This document shows positions 43,335 to 51,692 of a DNA stretch of 64,000 nt, one piece after another. The DNA lies in the NCBI RefSeq assembly GCF_012927105.1, contig NZ_JABBFV010000002.1, positions 186,001 through 250,000 of the forward strand, in the 5' to 3' direction. Within the stretch, counting starts at the first letter, position 1. Every line of letters begins with the position of its first letter. Both the position numbers and the translations under genes were made by a program. The notes beneath the pieces are model-generated. The model saw nothing but the letters and a program-made list of their open reading frames with translations, made no database searches and was not told the DNA's origin. This stretch comes from Sphingobium psychrophilum. Its GTDB lineage: Bacteria; Pseudomonadota; Alphaproteobacteria; Sphingomonadales; Sphingomonadaceae.

Positions 43335-43752
43335 ATCCTATCCCCTTCAACCTTGCCTCTCGCGAGTCTTCCTAGAGCATCGGGATAAATTCGCATAGAT
43401 GAAATATTCATAGATACGAAATTCCATGAAAATCGTTCCTCATGTCGTTTTCGTAGTTATGGATGCCGACGGCTGTCCCAGCGCACGCGCAGAACGGCAC
43501 GAAGGCCGCGGCCTTGCTGCTTTCCCTCGCGCACAGCTTGCCGCGCAGGCGATGAACGCCCATCATCCTTTATTGAGGTACGCTCGTCGCAGCGAGCCGG
43601 GGCGGGATTCACTATGCGGAAGGAGACGAGGTGCGGATTGGCGGCGATGTGTCGAAGACTGTGGTGAAACGAGTGATGGCGGCCCACCGGTTCGAACTAA
43701 GGACTTTCGTCGTCGGCGCACCGATGCGCCACTTGGTCCGGCAAGGTCTGTC
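43335..43752. other. 418-bp intergenic region between metF and the reductase gene
   Basis: It holds the AT-rich metF promoter side (43375-43440) with the palindrome noted separately. The rest (43441-43752) contains open frames on both strands, but none with recognisable domains, normal start signals or homology that I can see. The frame upstream of the reductase stays open to 43426, but its peptide is Arg-rich and lacks dehydrogenase motifs until GTG 43753. Confidence 0.6.
43390..43420. promoter_or_regulatory. Imperfect 31-bp palindrome upstream of metF
   Basis: The segment from TTCGCAT to ATACGAA, centred at 43405, has 11 of 15 symmetric pairs, including the inner ATGAA/TTCAT arms and the outer TTCG/CGAA arms. 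It lies 56-86 bases before the metF start, a place suited to an operator or activator site for the C1 operon. Confidence 0.5.
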
Positions 43753-44712
43753 GTGAGCGCACGCCCCCGCATCCTTCTCACCCGCCGCTGGCCGGACATA
43801 GTCGAACAGCGGCTGGCCGCATCCTATGATGTGACTGTCAACGAAGACGACCGGCCGATGGAGGCGGTGGCGCTGGCCCAGGCGATGCGCGATCATGATG
43901 CACTGTGCCCGACCGTCACCGACCGGGTGACGCGCGACGTGCTGCTGACTGAAGATCGCCGGGTAAGGATCGTCGCCAACTATGGCGCGGGTTACGACCA
44001 TATCGACCTTCCCGCCGCGCGCGAAGCAGGGCTGGCCGTCACCAACACGCCCGACGTGCTGACGGAGGCCACCGCCGACATCGCCATGACCCTGATGCTG
44101 ATGGCGATGCGCCGGGCGGGGGAGGGCGAACGGGAATTGCGCGCCGGCAACTGGAGCGGCTGGCGGCCGACCCATATGATCGGCCACTCGCTCGACGGAA
44201 AGCTGTTGGGGCTGGTCGGCTTCGGCCGGATCGCCCGCGCGGTGGCGCAGCGGGCGCAGGCCTTCGGGATGCGGATCGCCTATCATAGCCGGCACCCGGC
44301 GGCGGATATGCCGGCCGATGCCTATTTTGCCGATTTGGGTGCCCTGGCGCAGCAGGCGGACGTCCTGTCGCTCCACGCGCCGGGCGGCGCGGAAACCCGA
44401 CATATGGTCGATGCGGCACTGCTTGGGCGGATGCCGACCCATGCGGTGCTGGTGAATACAGGGCGCGGGTCGCTGGTCGATGAAGCCGCGCTGGCGCAGG
44501 CCCTGGCGGCACGGCGGATCGCGGCGGCGGGGCTGGACGTTTATGAAGGCGAACCGCAGGTGCATCCTACCCTGATCGCCCTGCCCAATGTCGTGTTGCT
44601 GCCCCATTTGGGCAGCGCCACGATCGAAGCGCGCACCGCCATGGGGATGAAGGTCGCCGACAATCTCGACCGTTTCTTTGCCGGTGAGCCGCTGCTTGAC
44701 CCCGTCGCTTGA
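43753..44712 (+). CDS. D-2-hydroxyacid dehydrogenase (hydroxypyruvate/glyoxylate reductase-like)
   Basis: A 319-residue dehydrogenase from GTG 43753. VRIVANYGAGYDHIDLPAAREAGLAVTNTPDVLTEATADIAMTLML covers the substrate region with the catalytic Arg neighbourhood. The NAD loop is LGLVGFGRIARAVAQRA, followed by HSRHPAA for cofactor choice, LSLHAPGGAETRHM, NTGRGSLVDEAALAQAL and a C-terminal VVLLPHLGSAT with the catalytic His. It interconverts hydroxypyruvate or glyoxylate with glycerate or glycolate. The following glycerate 3-kinase overlaps its end by 29 bases, so the pair forms a glycerate-assimilating unit. Confidence 0.9.
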   Translation: MSARPRILLTRRWPDIVEQRLAASYDVTVNEDDRPMEAVALAQAMRDHDALCPTVTDRVTRDVLLTEDRRVRIVANYGAGYDHIDLPAAREAGLAVTNTPDVLTEATADIAMTLMLMAMRRAGEGERELRAGNWSGWRPTHMIGHSLDGKLLGLVGFGRIARAVAQRAQAFGMRIAYHSRHPAADMPADAYFADLGALAQQADVLSLHAPGGAETRHMVDAALLGRMPTHAVLVNTGRGSLVDEAALAQALAARRIAAAGLDVYEGEPQVHPTLIALPNVVLLPHLGSATIEARTAMGMKVADNLDRFFAGEPLLDPVA

Positions 44713-45511
44713 CCGGATCGCGGCGGAGACGCGGACATGGCTGGCGGGGGCAGACCGGCCGCTGATCCTGGGCCTGTGCGGCGCGCAGGGATCGGGCAAA
44801 TCGACGCTGGCCGCCAGCCTGCAAGCGGCGATGGAGGCAGAGGGGCGGCGAACCGCGATCCTGTCGCTCGACGATCTCTATCTGAACGGCATCGCGCGGC
44901 AGCAATTGGCGGATGCGGTGCATCCGTTATTTCGCACCCGTGGGGTGCCGGGCACCCATGATGCGGTACGCGGCATCGCCATTTTGGATGCGGCGAAGGT
45001 CGGCGCGCCGTTATCGCTGCCGCGTTTTGACAAGGGGCGGGACGAGCCCTTTGGCGAGGAGGAGGCGGTTGGAAAAGTCGACCTTCTGATCTTCGAAGGT
45101 TGGTGCGTTGGCGCGCGCCCGCAGGCGGAATCCGCGCTCGCTGCTCCGGTCAATGCGCTGGAGCGGCGCGAAGACCCTGACGCTATCTGGCGCCGCTATG
45201 TCAACCGCCAGCTTTGGGGCATCTATGCTGAACTCTTCGCGCGCATCGACCGGCTGGTCCTGCTCGCCGCGCCGGACTTCGGCGTGGTGCGCGACTGGCG
45301 CGGCCAGCAGGAAGAGGCGCTATGGACCAGCAAGGCGAGTGGCGCGATGGACGCTGTGCAACTCGACCGTTTCGTGCAGCATTATGAGCGGCTGACCCGG
45401 CATATATTGGCGGAGATGCCAGACCGCGCTGATCTCACCCTGCCACTCGACCATAATCGCCAGCCAAGGGCCGATATGTATGCCTATATGAAAGACAAGG
45501 TGCGGCAATGA
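44684..45511 (+). CDS. Glycerate 3-kinase (plant-type)
   Basis: A 275-residue P-loop kinase. GTG 44684 is proposed; TTG 44678 and TTG 44696 are also in frame. The Walker A motif GAQGSGKST lies at about residues 33-41, AILSLDDLYL follows as in glycerate and uridine kinases, and the family-specific PRFDKGRDEPF (about 114-124) and LIFEGWCVGARP complete the glycerate 3-kinase pattern. It makes 3-phosphoglycerate from D-glycerate. It overlaps the hydroxypyruvate reductase gene, consistent with a serine-cycle-like or glycerate salvage role beside the folate C1 operon. Confidence 0.87.
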   Translation: MSRCLTPSLDRIAAETRTWLAGADRPLILGLCGAQGSGKSTLAASLQAAMEAEGRRTAILSLDDLYLNGIARQQLADAVHPLFRTRGVPGTHDAVRGIAILDAAKVGAPLSLPRFDKGRDEPFGEEEAVGKVDLLIFEGWCVGARPQAESALAAPVNALERREDPDAIWRRYVNRQLWGIYAELFARIDRLVLLAAPDFGVVRDWRGQQEEALWTSKASGAMDAVQLDRFVQHYERLTRHILAEMPDRADLTLPLDHNRQPRADMYAYMKDKVRQ

Positions 45512-45551
45512 TGGGAGCGACGACAATCAACATGCATGAGGTCAAGGCGTG

Positions 45552-46391
45552 ATGCGACCGCGCATAGTGGATTCGCACCAGCATTTCTGGCGGATCGGTG
45601 GACCGGGACAGGCGTGGCCCGATGCAGGCTGGCCCTTGCTGCATCGCGATTTCCTGCCGGACGATTTGCGGGCGGCGACCGCGGGACTGGATTTGGCGGG
45701 CACCATATTGGTCCAGTCGCAGCCGGACGATCGGGATACCGACTGGATGCTCGATCTGGTGGCGGATGATCCGTTGGTGCTGGGCGTGGTCGGCTGGGTT
45801 GCGCTGGAAACGGACGCCGCACCGCTGCGAATCGCTCAGCTTGCCGACCGGCCCAAATGCGTCGGGCTGCGCCCCATGCTCCAGAGCATCGAGGATAGCG
45901 ACTGGATCTTGCGGGCCGATCTTGCCCCCGCGATCGAGGCGATGCTGACGCACGGCCTGCGTTTCGACGCACTGGTCCAGCCGCGTCACTTGCCGGTCCT
46001 CGCCCGCTTCGCCGAACGCTGGCCCGACCTGCCGATCGTGATCGACCATGGCGCCAAACCGCCCGCGGCGGACCATATCCTCGATCCCTGGCGGGGCGAT
46101 CTGGCCGCGCTCGCCCGCTATCCCAATATCTGGTGCAAACTATCGGGCCTGCGCACCGAACAGGTGCCGGGTCAGGCGGCGGACGCGCTTACCCCCTATG
46201 TCGCGCATATCCTCGCCTGCTTCGGCGATCGGACGATGTGGGGCAGCGACTGGCCGGTGCTGCTGCACATGGGCGATGCGTATCGCGACTGGATCGATGA
46301 TGCGGCGCGGCTCGCGGGCGGTCTGGACGCGACAGCAAGCGCACGCCTGTTCGAAGGTGCCGCCCGCGCCTTTTACGGCCTTACAGTATAG
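45552..46391 (+). CDS. Amidohydrolase-family lactonase (COG3618 type)
   Basis: A 279-residue TIM-barrel hydrolase. The N-terminal metal motif is VDSHQHFW (about residues 5-12); later ligands appear as VIDHGAKP (about 163-170) and MWGSDWPVL (about 231-239). These patterns match L-fuconolactonase, rhamnonolactonase and pyrone-dicarboxylate-lactonase-like proteins. It likely opens a sugar or dicarboxylate lactone in the cytoplasm. It lies 40 bases after the glycerate kinase and may be in the same operon, so a sugar-acid route ending in glycerate is possible. Confidence 0.85.
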   Translation: MRPRIVDSHQHFWRIGGPGQAWPDAGWPLLHRDFLPDDLRAATAGLDLAGTILVQSQPDDRDTDWMLDLVADDPLVLGVVGWVALETDAAPLRIAQLADRPKCVGLRPMLQSIEDSDWILRADLAPAIEAMLTHGLRFDALVQPRHLPVLARFAERWPDLPIVIDHGAKPPAADHILDPWRGDLAALARYPNIWCKLSGLRTEQVPGQAADALTPYVAHILACFGDRTMWGSDWPVLLHMGDAYRDWIDDAARLAGGLDATASARLFEGAARAFYGLTV

Positions 46392-46604
46392 GCGACCTGC
46401 CTGGGCGTTAACGATACACAGGTTTGCGAACGGTCATTGGCCCAGCAGAAGGAAGCCGAGCGGCAGTGTCCATCGGCGCGCGAAGGCGCAGGTGGGCGAT
46501 CATCATGCTGGCCGCGAAATCGAGCAAAAGGGTTGGAATAGAAATTGGGCAACGCTATGGCAGGTTCGGGCAAGGCGCGCTTTCTGAATGTCCGGTTGAT
46601 GGCG

Positions 46605-47075
46605 CTATAACGGGATGGCCGTCGTATATTTCGTCATCGAAAGCGCGAAATGCGACGCCGCGCCCGCGACCGACGCGTGGCCAAGCAGGGTCTGCATCAG
46701 GAAGCGGTTATAATCCTCCACATCCGCAACGACCACGCGGATCAGATAGTCCCATTCCCCCGACATAGAAAAACATTCAACGATCTCCGGCCGCCCATCG
46801 ACGAAATGTTCGAAGGCGGCGCGGGCTTCGCGTGCATGGCTGCGCATGCGGATATTACACAGGACATTGACCCCGCGCCCGACCTGCGCCGGGTCCACCA
46901 GCCGGACCGTGCGGGTCAGGACGCCGGCTACCTCCAGCGCTTTGATCCGTCGCCAGCACGAAGCGCTGGACGCACCGACCCGTTCGGCCAGGTCCTGGTG
47001 GCTGATCCCCGCGTCGTCCTGCAATGCGGAGAGGATTTTGCGATCGACTGCGTCGATCTGACCATCCTGTTTCAT
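46605..47075 (-). CDS. Lrp/AsnC-family regulator of the phenylalanine pathway
   Basis: A 156-residue regulator with HTH VDRKILSALQDDAGISHQDLAERVGASSASCWRRIKALEVAGVL (about 9-52) and the RAM ligand domain (RAAFEHFVDGRPEIVECFSMSGEWDYLIRVVVADVEDYNRFL). It faces phhA across 94 bases. In many alphaproteobacteria an Lrp-type protein, instead of sigma-54 PhhR, controls this pathway; phenylalanine or tyrosine is the likely ligand. Confidence 0.92.
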   Translation of the reverse strand: MKQDGQIDAVDRKILSALQDDAGISHQDLAERVGASSASCWRRIKALEVAGVLTRTVRLVDPAQVGRGVNVLCNIRMRSHAREARAAFEHFVDGRPEIVECFSMSGEWDYLIRVVVADVEDYNRFLMQTLLGHASVAGAASHFALSMTKYTTAIPL

Positions 47076-47169
47076 ATATCGCCCATATGTGATGATTGAT
47101 CGTCACCCATAGGCCGTTTCCCGCCAAGAATGAAACCTGATTTCCATCCACTCGTGGCATGATGCGCTT

Positions 47170-48042
47170 ATGGCGCAGACAGACATCATTGCCCCGCAAG
47201 GCACGGCCGCGGACTGGACCATAGCGCAGGATTGGGCGTCCTATACAACTCAGGACCATGCGATGTGGGACCGGCTGTTCGCGCGCCAGACGCAGATGCT
47301 GCCTGGCCGCGCCGTGCCGGAATTTCTGGAGGGGCTGGATATCTTGCGGATGACGAAGCCGGGCATCCCCGACTTTGCCGAACTGTCCGACCGGCTGATG
47401 CAGCGTACCGGGTGGCAGGTCATCGCCGTGCCGGGATTGGTGCCGGACAAGGTGTTTTTCGACCATCTCGCCAACCGCCGCTTCGTCGCGGGGCGCTTCA
47501 TCCGCCAGCCCGACCAGATGGACTATCTGCAGGAACCGGACGTCTTTCATGACGTCTTCGGCCATGTGCCGCTGCTCGCCAATCCGGTCTTCGCCGATTA
47601 TATGCAGGCCTATGGCCAGGGCGGGCTGCGCGCCGATGCGCTAGGATCGATCGAGCAACTGGCGCGGCTTTATTGGTACACCGTCGAATTCGGCCTGATC
47701 CGGCAGGATGACGGCCTCAAACTCTATGGCGCGGGAATCGTGTCCTCGCATGGCGAATCCGAATTTGCGCTGGACGATCCGTCGCCCAATCGCCTCGGCT
47801 TTGACCTCCAGCGGCTGATGCGGACCCGCTATCGCATCGACGATTATCAGCAGAGCTATTTCGTCATCGACAGTTTCGAACAACTGTTGCGCATGACCGC
47901 CGAAACCGATTTCGCGCCACTCTATGCACAGTTGGAGGGCCTGCCCGATATCGAAACCGATACCATCCTGCCCACCGACCGCGTCTTCCATCGCGGCACC
48001 CAGGATCATGCGACCAGGAAAAAGGAAGAGGACGCCCTATGA
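47170..48042 (+). CDS. phhA: Phenylalanine 4-monooxygenase
   Basis: A 290-residue pterin-dependent hydroxylase. The iron-binding motif is FHDVFGHVPLL with His127 and His132, and the third ligand Glu173 lies in YWYTVEFGL. The pterin and substrate regions have RRFVAGRFIRQPDQMDYLQEPD. No regulatory N-terminal domain is present, as usual in bacteria. It makes tyrosine from phenylalanine using tetrahydropterin; a pterin-4a-carbinolamine dehydratase (phhB) is not in the window. It overlaps hpd by four bases. Confidence 0.95.
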   Translation: MAQTDIIAPQGTAADWTIAQDWASYTTQDHAMWDRLFARQTQMLPGRAVPEFLEGLDILRMTKPGIPDFAELSDRLMQRTGWQVIAVPGLVPDKVFFDHLANRRFVAGRFIRQPDQMDYLQEPDVFHDVFGHVPLLANPVFADYMQAYGQGGLRADALGSIEQLARLYWYTVEFGLIRQDDGLKLYGAGIVSSHGESEFALDDPSPNRLGFDLQRLMRTRYRIDDYQQSYFVIDSFEQLLRMTAETDFAPLYAQLEGLPDIETDTILPTDRVFHRGTQDHATRKKEEDAL

Positions 48043-49079
48043 CTGCCACCACCGATAACCCCTTGGGCCTCAACGGCTTCGAATTTGTCGAGTTCACCTC
48101 GCCCGATCCCGAAGCGATGGCGGCGCAGTTCGAGCAACTGGGCTTTGTCGCCAGCCACCGCCACCCGCGCAAGAACATCACCCGCTATCGCCAGGGGCGC
48201 ATCAACCTGATGCTCAACCGCGACGATGCCGGTCGCGTCGCCGAATTTCGCGGCGTCCATGGCCCGTCGGCCAGCGCCATGGCCTTCCGCGTGGCCGATC
48301 CCAAGGCCGCACTGGACTGGGCGCTAGCCAATGGCGGCAAGGCGACGGCGGAAGACGATACCGTGATCGAGGGGATTGGCGGCGCCTATCTCTATTTCAT
48401 GCCAGCAGACGGCGATCCCTATGCCGACTGGGCCGAATTTCCCGGCTGGCAGGAGAAGGCCGCAGCCAATAGCGTCGGACTCGACCTGCTTGACCATCTG
48501 ACCCATAATGTCCGCCGCGGCCAGATGCGGGTTTGGAGCGAATTTTACCGAACCCTCTTCGGCTTCGAGGAACAGAAATTCTTTGATATCAAGGGCAAGG
48601 CGACGGGCCTGACCAGCCAGGCGATGATCGCGCCGGACCGGGCGATCCGCATTCCGCTGAACGAAAGCCAGGACGACAAGAGCCAGATCGAGGAATTCAT
48701 CCGCGATTATCATGGCGAGGGTATCCAGCATCTCGCGCTGACCACCGACAATATCTACGACACAGTGGAGAGATTGCGTGCGCGGGGCGTGCGGTTGCAG
48801 GACACGATCGAAACCTATTATGAACTGGTCAACAAGCGCGTGCCCGGCCATGGCGAGGATCTGGAGCGGCTGCGCAGGAACCGCATCCTGATCGACGGCG
48901 ATGTCGAAAGCGAAGGCATATTGCTGCAAATCTTCACCGAGAATATGTTCGGCCCGATCTTCTTCGAGATCATCCAGCGCAAGGGCAATGAAGGCTTTGG
49001 CAACGGCAATTTCCAGGCGCTGTTCGAAAGCATAGAACTGGATCAGATAAAGCGCGGCGTGGTCAGCGTTGACGCATGA
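48039..49079 (+). CDS. hpd: 4-hydroxyphenylpyruvate dioxygenase
   Basis: A 346-residue two-domain VOC enzyme. [24 protein letters not shown] opens domain 1; domain 2 has DHLTHNV with iron ligand His153, GIQHLAL with His231 and [10 protein letters not shown] with Glu301. It converts 4-hydroxyphenylpyruvate to homogentisate. An aminotransferase for tyrosine is not in the window. It is the second gene of the phhA operon. Confidence 0.94.
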   Translation: MTATTDNPLGLNGFEFVEFTSPDPEAMAAQFEQLGFVASHRHPRKNITRYRQGRINLMLNRDDAGRVAEFRGVHGPSASAMAFRVADPKAALDWALANGGKATAEDDTVIEGIGGAYLYFMPADGDPYADWAEFPGWQEKAAANSVGLDLLDHLTHNVRRGQMRVWSEFYRTLFGFEEQKFFDIKGKATGLTSQAMIAPDRAIRIPLNESQDDKSQIEEFIRDYHGEGIQHLALTTDNIYDTVERLRARGVRLQDTIETYYELVNKRVPGHGEDLERLRRNRILIDGDVESEGILLQIFTENMFGPIFFEIIQRKGNEGFGNGNFQALFESIELDQIKRGVVSVDA

Positions 49080-49086
49080 GGTGAGG

Positions 49087-50388
49087 ATGAGCGATGCGAT
49101 CGATCCGCCGATGCTGACTGGCTTCGGCAATCATCACGCGACGCAGGCGGTAGCAGGCGCGCTACCCGTCGGGCGCAATTCGCCCCAGCATGTGTCCTTT
49201 GGTCTCTATGCCGAGCAACTGTCCGCGACCGCCTTCACCGCGCCGCGGCACGAAAATCGGCGCAGCTGGCTCTACCGGATACGGCCGAGCGCCATGCACC
49301 CGCCTTTCATGCCCTATGACGGGCAAGCACTGCTGGGCAACCTTGCTTTTGAAGCGGGTGCGCCGACGCCCAACCGGTTGCGCTGGAACCCGTTGCCGCT
49401 GCCGGTGGAGCCGGCCGACTTTATCGACGGCCTCGTCACCTATGCCGGCAATGGCGATGTCGCGGCGGGGGTGGGGTGCAGCATCCATCTCTATGCCGCG
49501 AACCGCTCGATGGTGGATCGCGCCTTCTTCTCCGCCGATGGCGAATGGCTGATCGTGCCGCAGCAGGGCCGGTTGCGGATCGTCACGGAAATGGGCGTCA
49601 TGATCGTCGCACCGTTGCAGATCGCCCTGATCCCGCGCGGGGTGCGCTTCCGCGTCGATCTGTTGGATGAAGCGGCGCGCGGCTATGCCTGCGAAAATCA
49701 TGGCGCTCTTCTCAGATTGCCCGATCTGGGGCCGATCGGTTCCAATGGCCTCGCCAATGTCCGCGATTTCGAGGCACCCGTCGCCGCCTATGAGGACAGC
49801 GACCGACCCTGCGAACTGGTGCAGAAATATCAGGGACGGCTCTGGTCCACCATGCCGGGCCACAGCCCCTTCGATGTCGTGGCATGGCATGGCAATATCA
49901 CGCCCTATCGCTATGATCTGACACGGTTCAATGTCATGGGCACGGTCAGTTACGATCATCCAGACCCATCGATCTTTACCGTGCTGACGTCGCCAAGCAA
50001 CACCGCAGGGACCGCAAACCTGGACTTCGTCATTTTCCCGCCGCGCTGGATGGTGGCGGAGAACACGTTCCGCCCACCCTGGTTCCACCGCAATATCATG
50101 AGCGAGTTCATGGGGCTTATCACCGGAGAGTATGACGCCAAGGCAGGCGGCTTCGCACCCGGCGGGGCGAGCCTGCACAATATGATGTCGGCGCATGGTC
50201 CCGATGTGGCGAGCCATGATCGGGCGGTTGCGGCAACGCTGACGCCGCACAAGATCGAGGATACAATGGCCTTCATGTTCGAAAGTCGCCTACCCTTCAC
50301 GCCGACGCGCTGGGCGATGGAAACGCCTTTGTTACAAGGCGATTATGATGCGTGCTGGACAGGCTTTGCCAAGGCGCAATTGCCATAG
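49087..50388 (+). CDS. hmgA: Homogentisate 1,2-dioxygenase
   Basis: A 433-residue cupin-type dioxygenase. ATG 49087 follows GAGGTGAGG; an upstream in-frame ATG at 49069 overlaps hpd. [22 protein letters not shown] opens it; PHxF-like stretches and the family motif [16 protein letters not shown] hold Fe ligands, and the C-terminal [13 protein letters not shown] is typical. It opens homogentisate to maleylacetoacetate. The next gene starts 14 bases downstream. Confidence 0.95.
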   Translation: MSDAIDPPMLTGFGNHHATQAVAGALPVGRNSPQHVSFGLYAEQLSATAFTAPRHENRRSWLYRIRPSAMHPPFMPYDGQALLGNLAFEAGAPTPNRLRWNPLPLPVEPADFIDGLVTYAGNGDVAAGVGCSIHLYAANRSMVDRAFFSADGEWLIVPQQGRLRIVTEMGVMIVAPLQIALIPRGVRFRVDLLDEAARGYACENHGALLRLPDLGPIGSNGLANVRDFEAPVAAYEDSDRPCELVQKYQGRLWSTMPGHSPFDVVAWHGNITPYRYDLTRFNVMGTVSYDHPDPSIFTVLTSPSNTAGTANLDFVIFPPRWMVAENTFRPPWFHRNIMSEFMGLITGEYDAKAGGFAPGGASLHNMMSAHGPDVASHDRAVAATLTPHKIEDTMAFMFESRLPFTPTRWAMETPLLQGDYDACWTGFAKAQLP

Positions 50389-50402
50389 GAAGGAAGCGAC
50401 GC

Positions 50403-51692
50403 ATGACCTGGTGGATGACCGACGAGACGCATGACCCGGTGCGGACGAGCTGGGTCGATGGCGCGAATGGCCATGCCGATTTCCCGATCCAGAACCTGCC
50501 CTTCGGCGTCTTCTCGCCGCCGGCCGGAGACGCACGGATCGGGGTTGCTATCGGTGACAGCATATTGGATCTTTCGGCCCTTGCCAGTCAACTTCCCGCA
50601 TCGGAAGCCTTACGGCACAGGCGGTTGAACGCGCTGTTCGCCCTGCCCACTGAACAGCGTCGCCTGCTGCGCCATGCCATTAGCGGGATGCTGAGCGATC
50701 GGGCGATAGCGGATCGCGTGATCCCTCACCTCCATGCCGCGGCCGATTGCACGCTGCACCTGCCCGCCCGCATCGGCGATTATACCGACTTCTATGTCGG
50801 CATCCACCACGCCAATAATATCGGGCGGCAATTCCGGCCGGACAACCCGTTACTGCCCAATTACAAATATGTGCCGATCGGCTATCATGGTCGGGCGTCG
50901 TCAATCCAGCCGTCGGGCGTGCCGGTACGGCGACCGCTGGGGCAGCGCAAGCCGCCCGAAGCGGACGCGCCTATCTTCGGCCCGTCGACCCGGCTGGACT
51001 ATGAACTGGAACTCGGCGTTTGGATCGGCAGCGGCAATGCGCTTGGCACGCCGATCCCGATCGGCCAAGCTGCCGATCATGTCGCGGGCTTCTGCCTGCT
51101 CAACGACTGGTCGGCGCGCGATGTCCAGGCTTGGGAATATCAGCCGCTCGGACCCTTCCTGGCCAAGAATTTCCAGTCGACCATCTCGCCCTGGGTGGTG
51201 ACGGCCGAAGCGATGGCGCCCTTCCGCCTGGCCCAGCCGCCCCGGCCGCAGGGCGATCCCGACCCTTTGCTCTATCTTCAGGATGAGGCCGATCGGCAGC
51301 ATGGCGCGCTGGCGTTGACGCTGGAGGTGTCGATCCTGACCGCAGCGATGCGGGTGCGGGGCGATGCGCCGGTCCGGCTGAGCCAAGGCCCCGCCAGCAA
51401 CATGTATTGGACCGTGCAGCAGATCGTCGCCCATCACGCCTCCAACGGCTGCAACCTCAACCCCGGCGACCTGCTGGGCACCGGCACGATTTCGGCGGCG
51501 GATCGATCGGGCTATGGCAGCCTGATGGAATTGTCGGCGGGTGGGAAGGAACCCGTCGCCTTGCCTGGTGGCGAAAGCCGTACCTTCGTGGCAGATGGCG
51601 ACGAGATCATCCTGCGGGCGAGTGCTTCGGCGGCGGGCTTTACGTCCATCGGCTTCGGCGAGTGTCGGGCGATGATATTGCCGGCGCAGTAA
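50403..51692 (+). CDS. fahA: Fumarylacetoacetase
   Basis: A 429-residue hydrolase with an N-terminal SH3-like part (FPIQNLPFGVFSPPAGDARIGVAIGDSILDL) and the C-terminal FAH domain (YTDFYVGIHHANNIGRQFRPDNPLLPNYKYVPIGYHGRASSIQPSG; LGVWIGSGNALGTPIPI; NDWSARDVQAWEYQPLGPFLAKNF). It cleaves fumarylacetoacetate to fumarate and acetoacetate. The maleylacetoacetate isomerase (maiA) that should lie between hmgA and fahA is absent here. The 3' end overlaps the convergent glycosyltransferase gene by 53 bases. Confidence 0.95.
   Translation: MTWWMTDETHDPVRTSWVDGANGHADFPIQNLPFGVFSPPAGDARIGVAIGDSILDLSALASQLPASEALRHRRLNALFALPTEQRRLLRHAISGMLSDRAIADRVIPHLHAAADCTLHLPARIGDYTDFYVGIHHANNIGRQFRPDNPLLPNYKYVPIGYHGRASSIQPSGVPVRRPLGQRKPPEADAPIFGPSTRLDYELELGVWIGSGNALGTPIPIGQAADHVAGFCLLNDWSARDVQAWEYQPLGPFLAKNFQSTISPWVVTAEAMAPFRLAQPPRPQGDPDPLLYLQDEADRQHGALALTLEVSILTAAMRVRGDAPVRLSQGPASNMYWTVQQIVAHHASNGCNLNPGDLLGTGTISAADRSGYGSLMELSAGGKEPVALPGGESRTFVADGDEIILRASASAAGFTSIGFGECRAMILPAQ

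Noticed and set aside
43426-43752. N-terminal extension of the D-2-hydroxyacid dehydrogenase
   Set aside because: The peptide is Arg-rich and unlike any dehydrogenase; family proteins start near GTG 43753.
46392-46604. Small gene in the gap before the Lrp regulator
   Set aside because: Open frames on both strands exist, but none has a ribosome site or protein features that I recognise.
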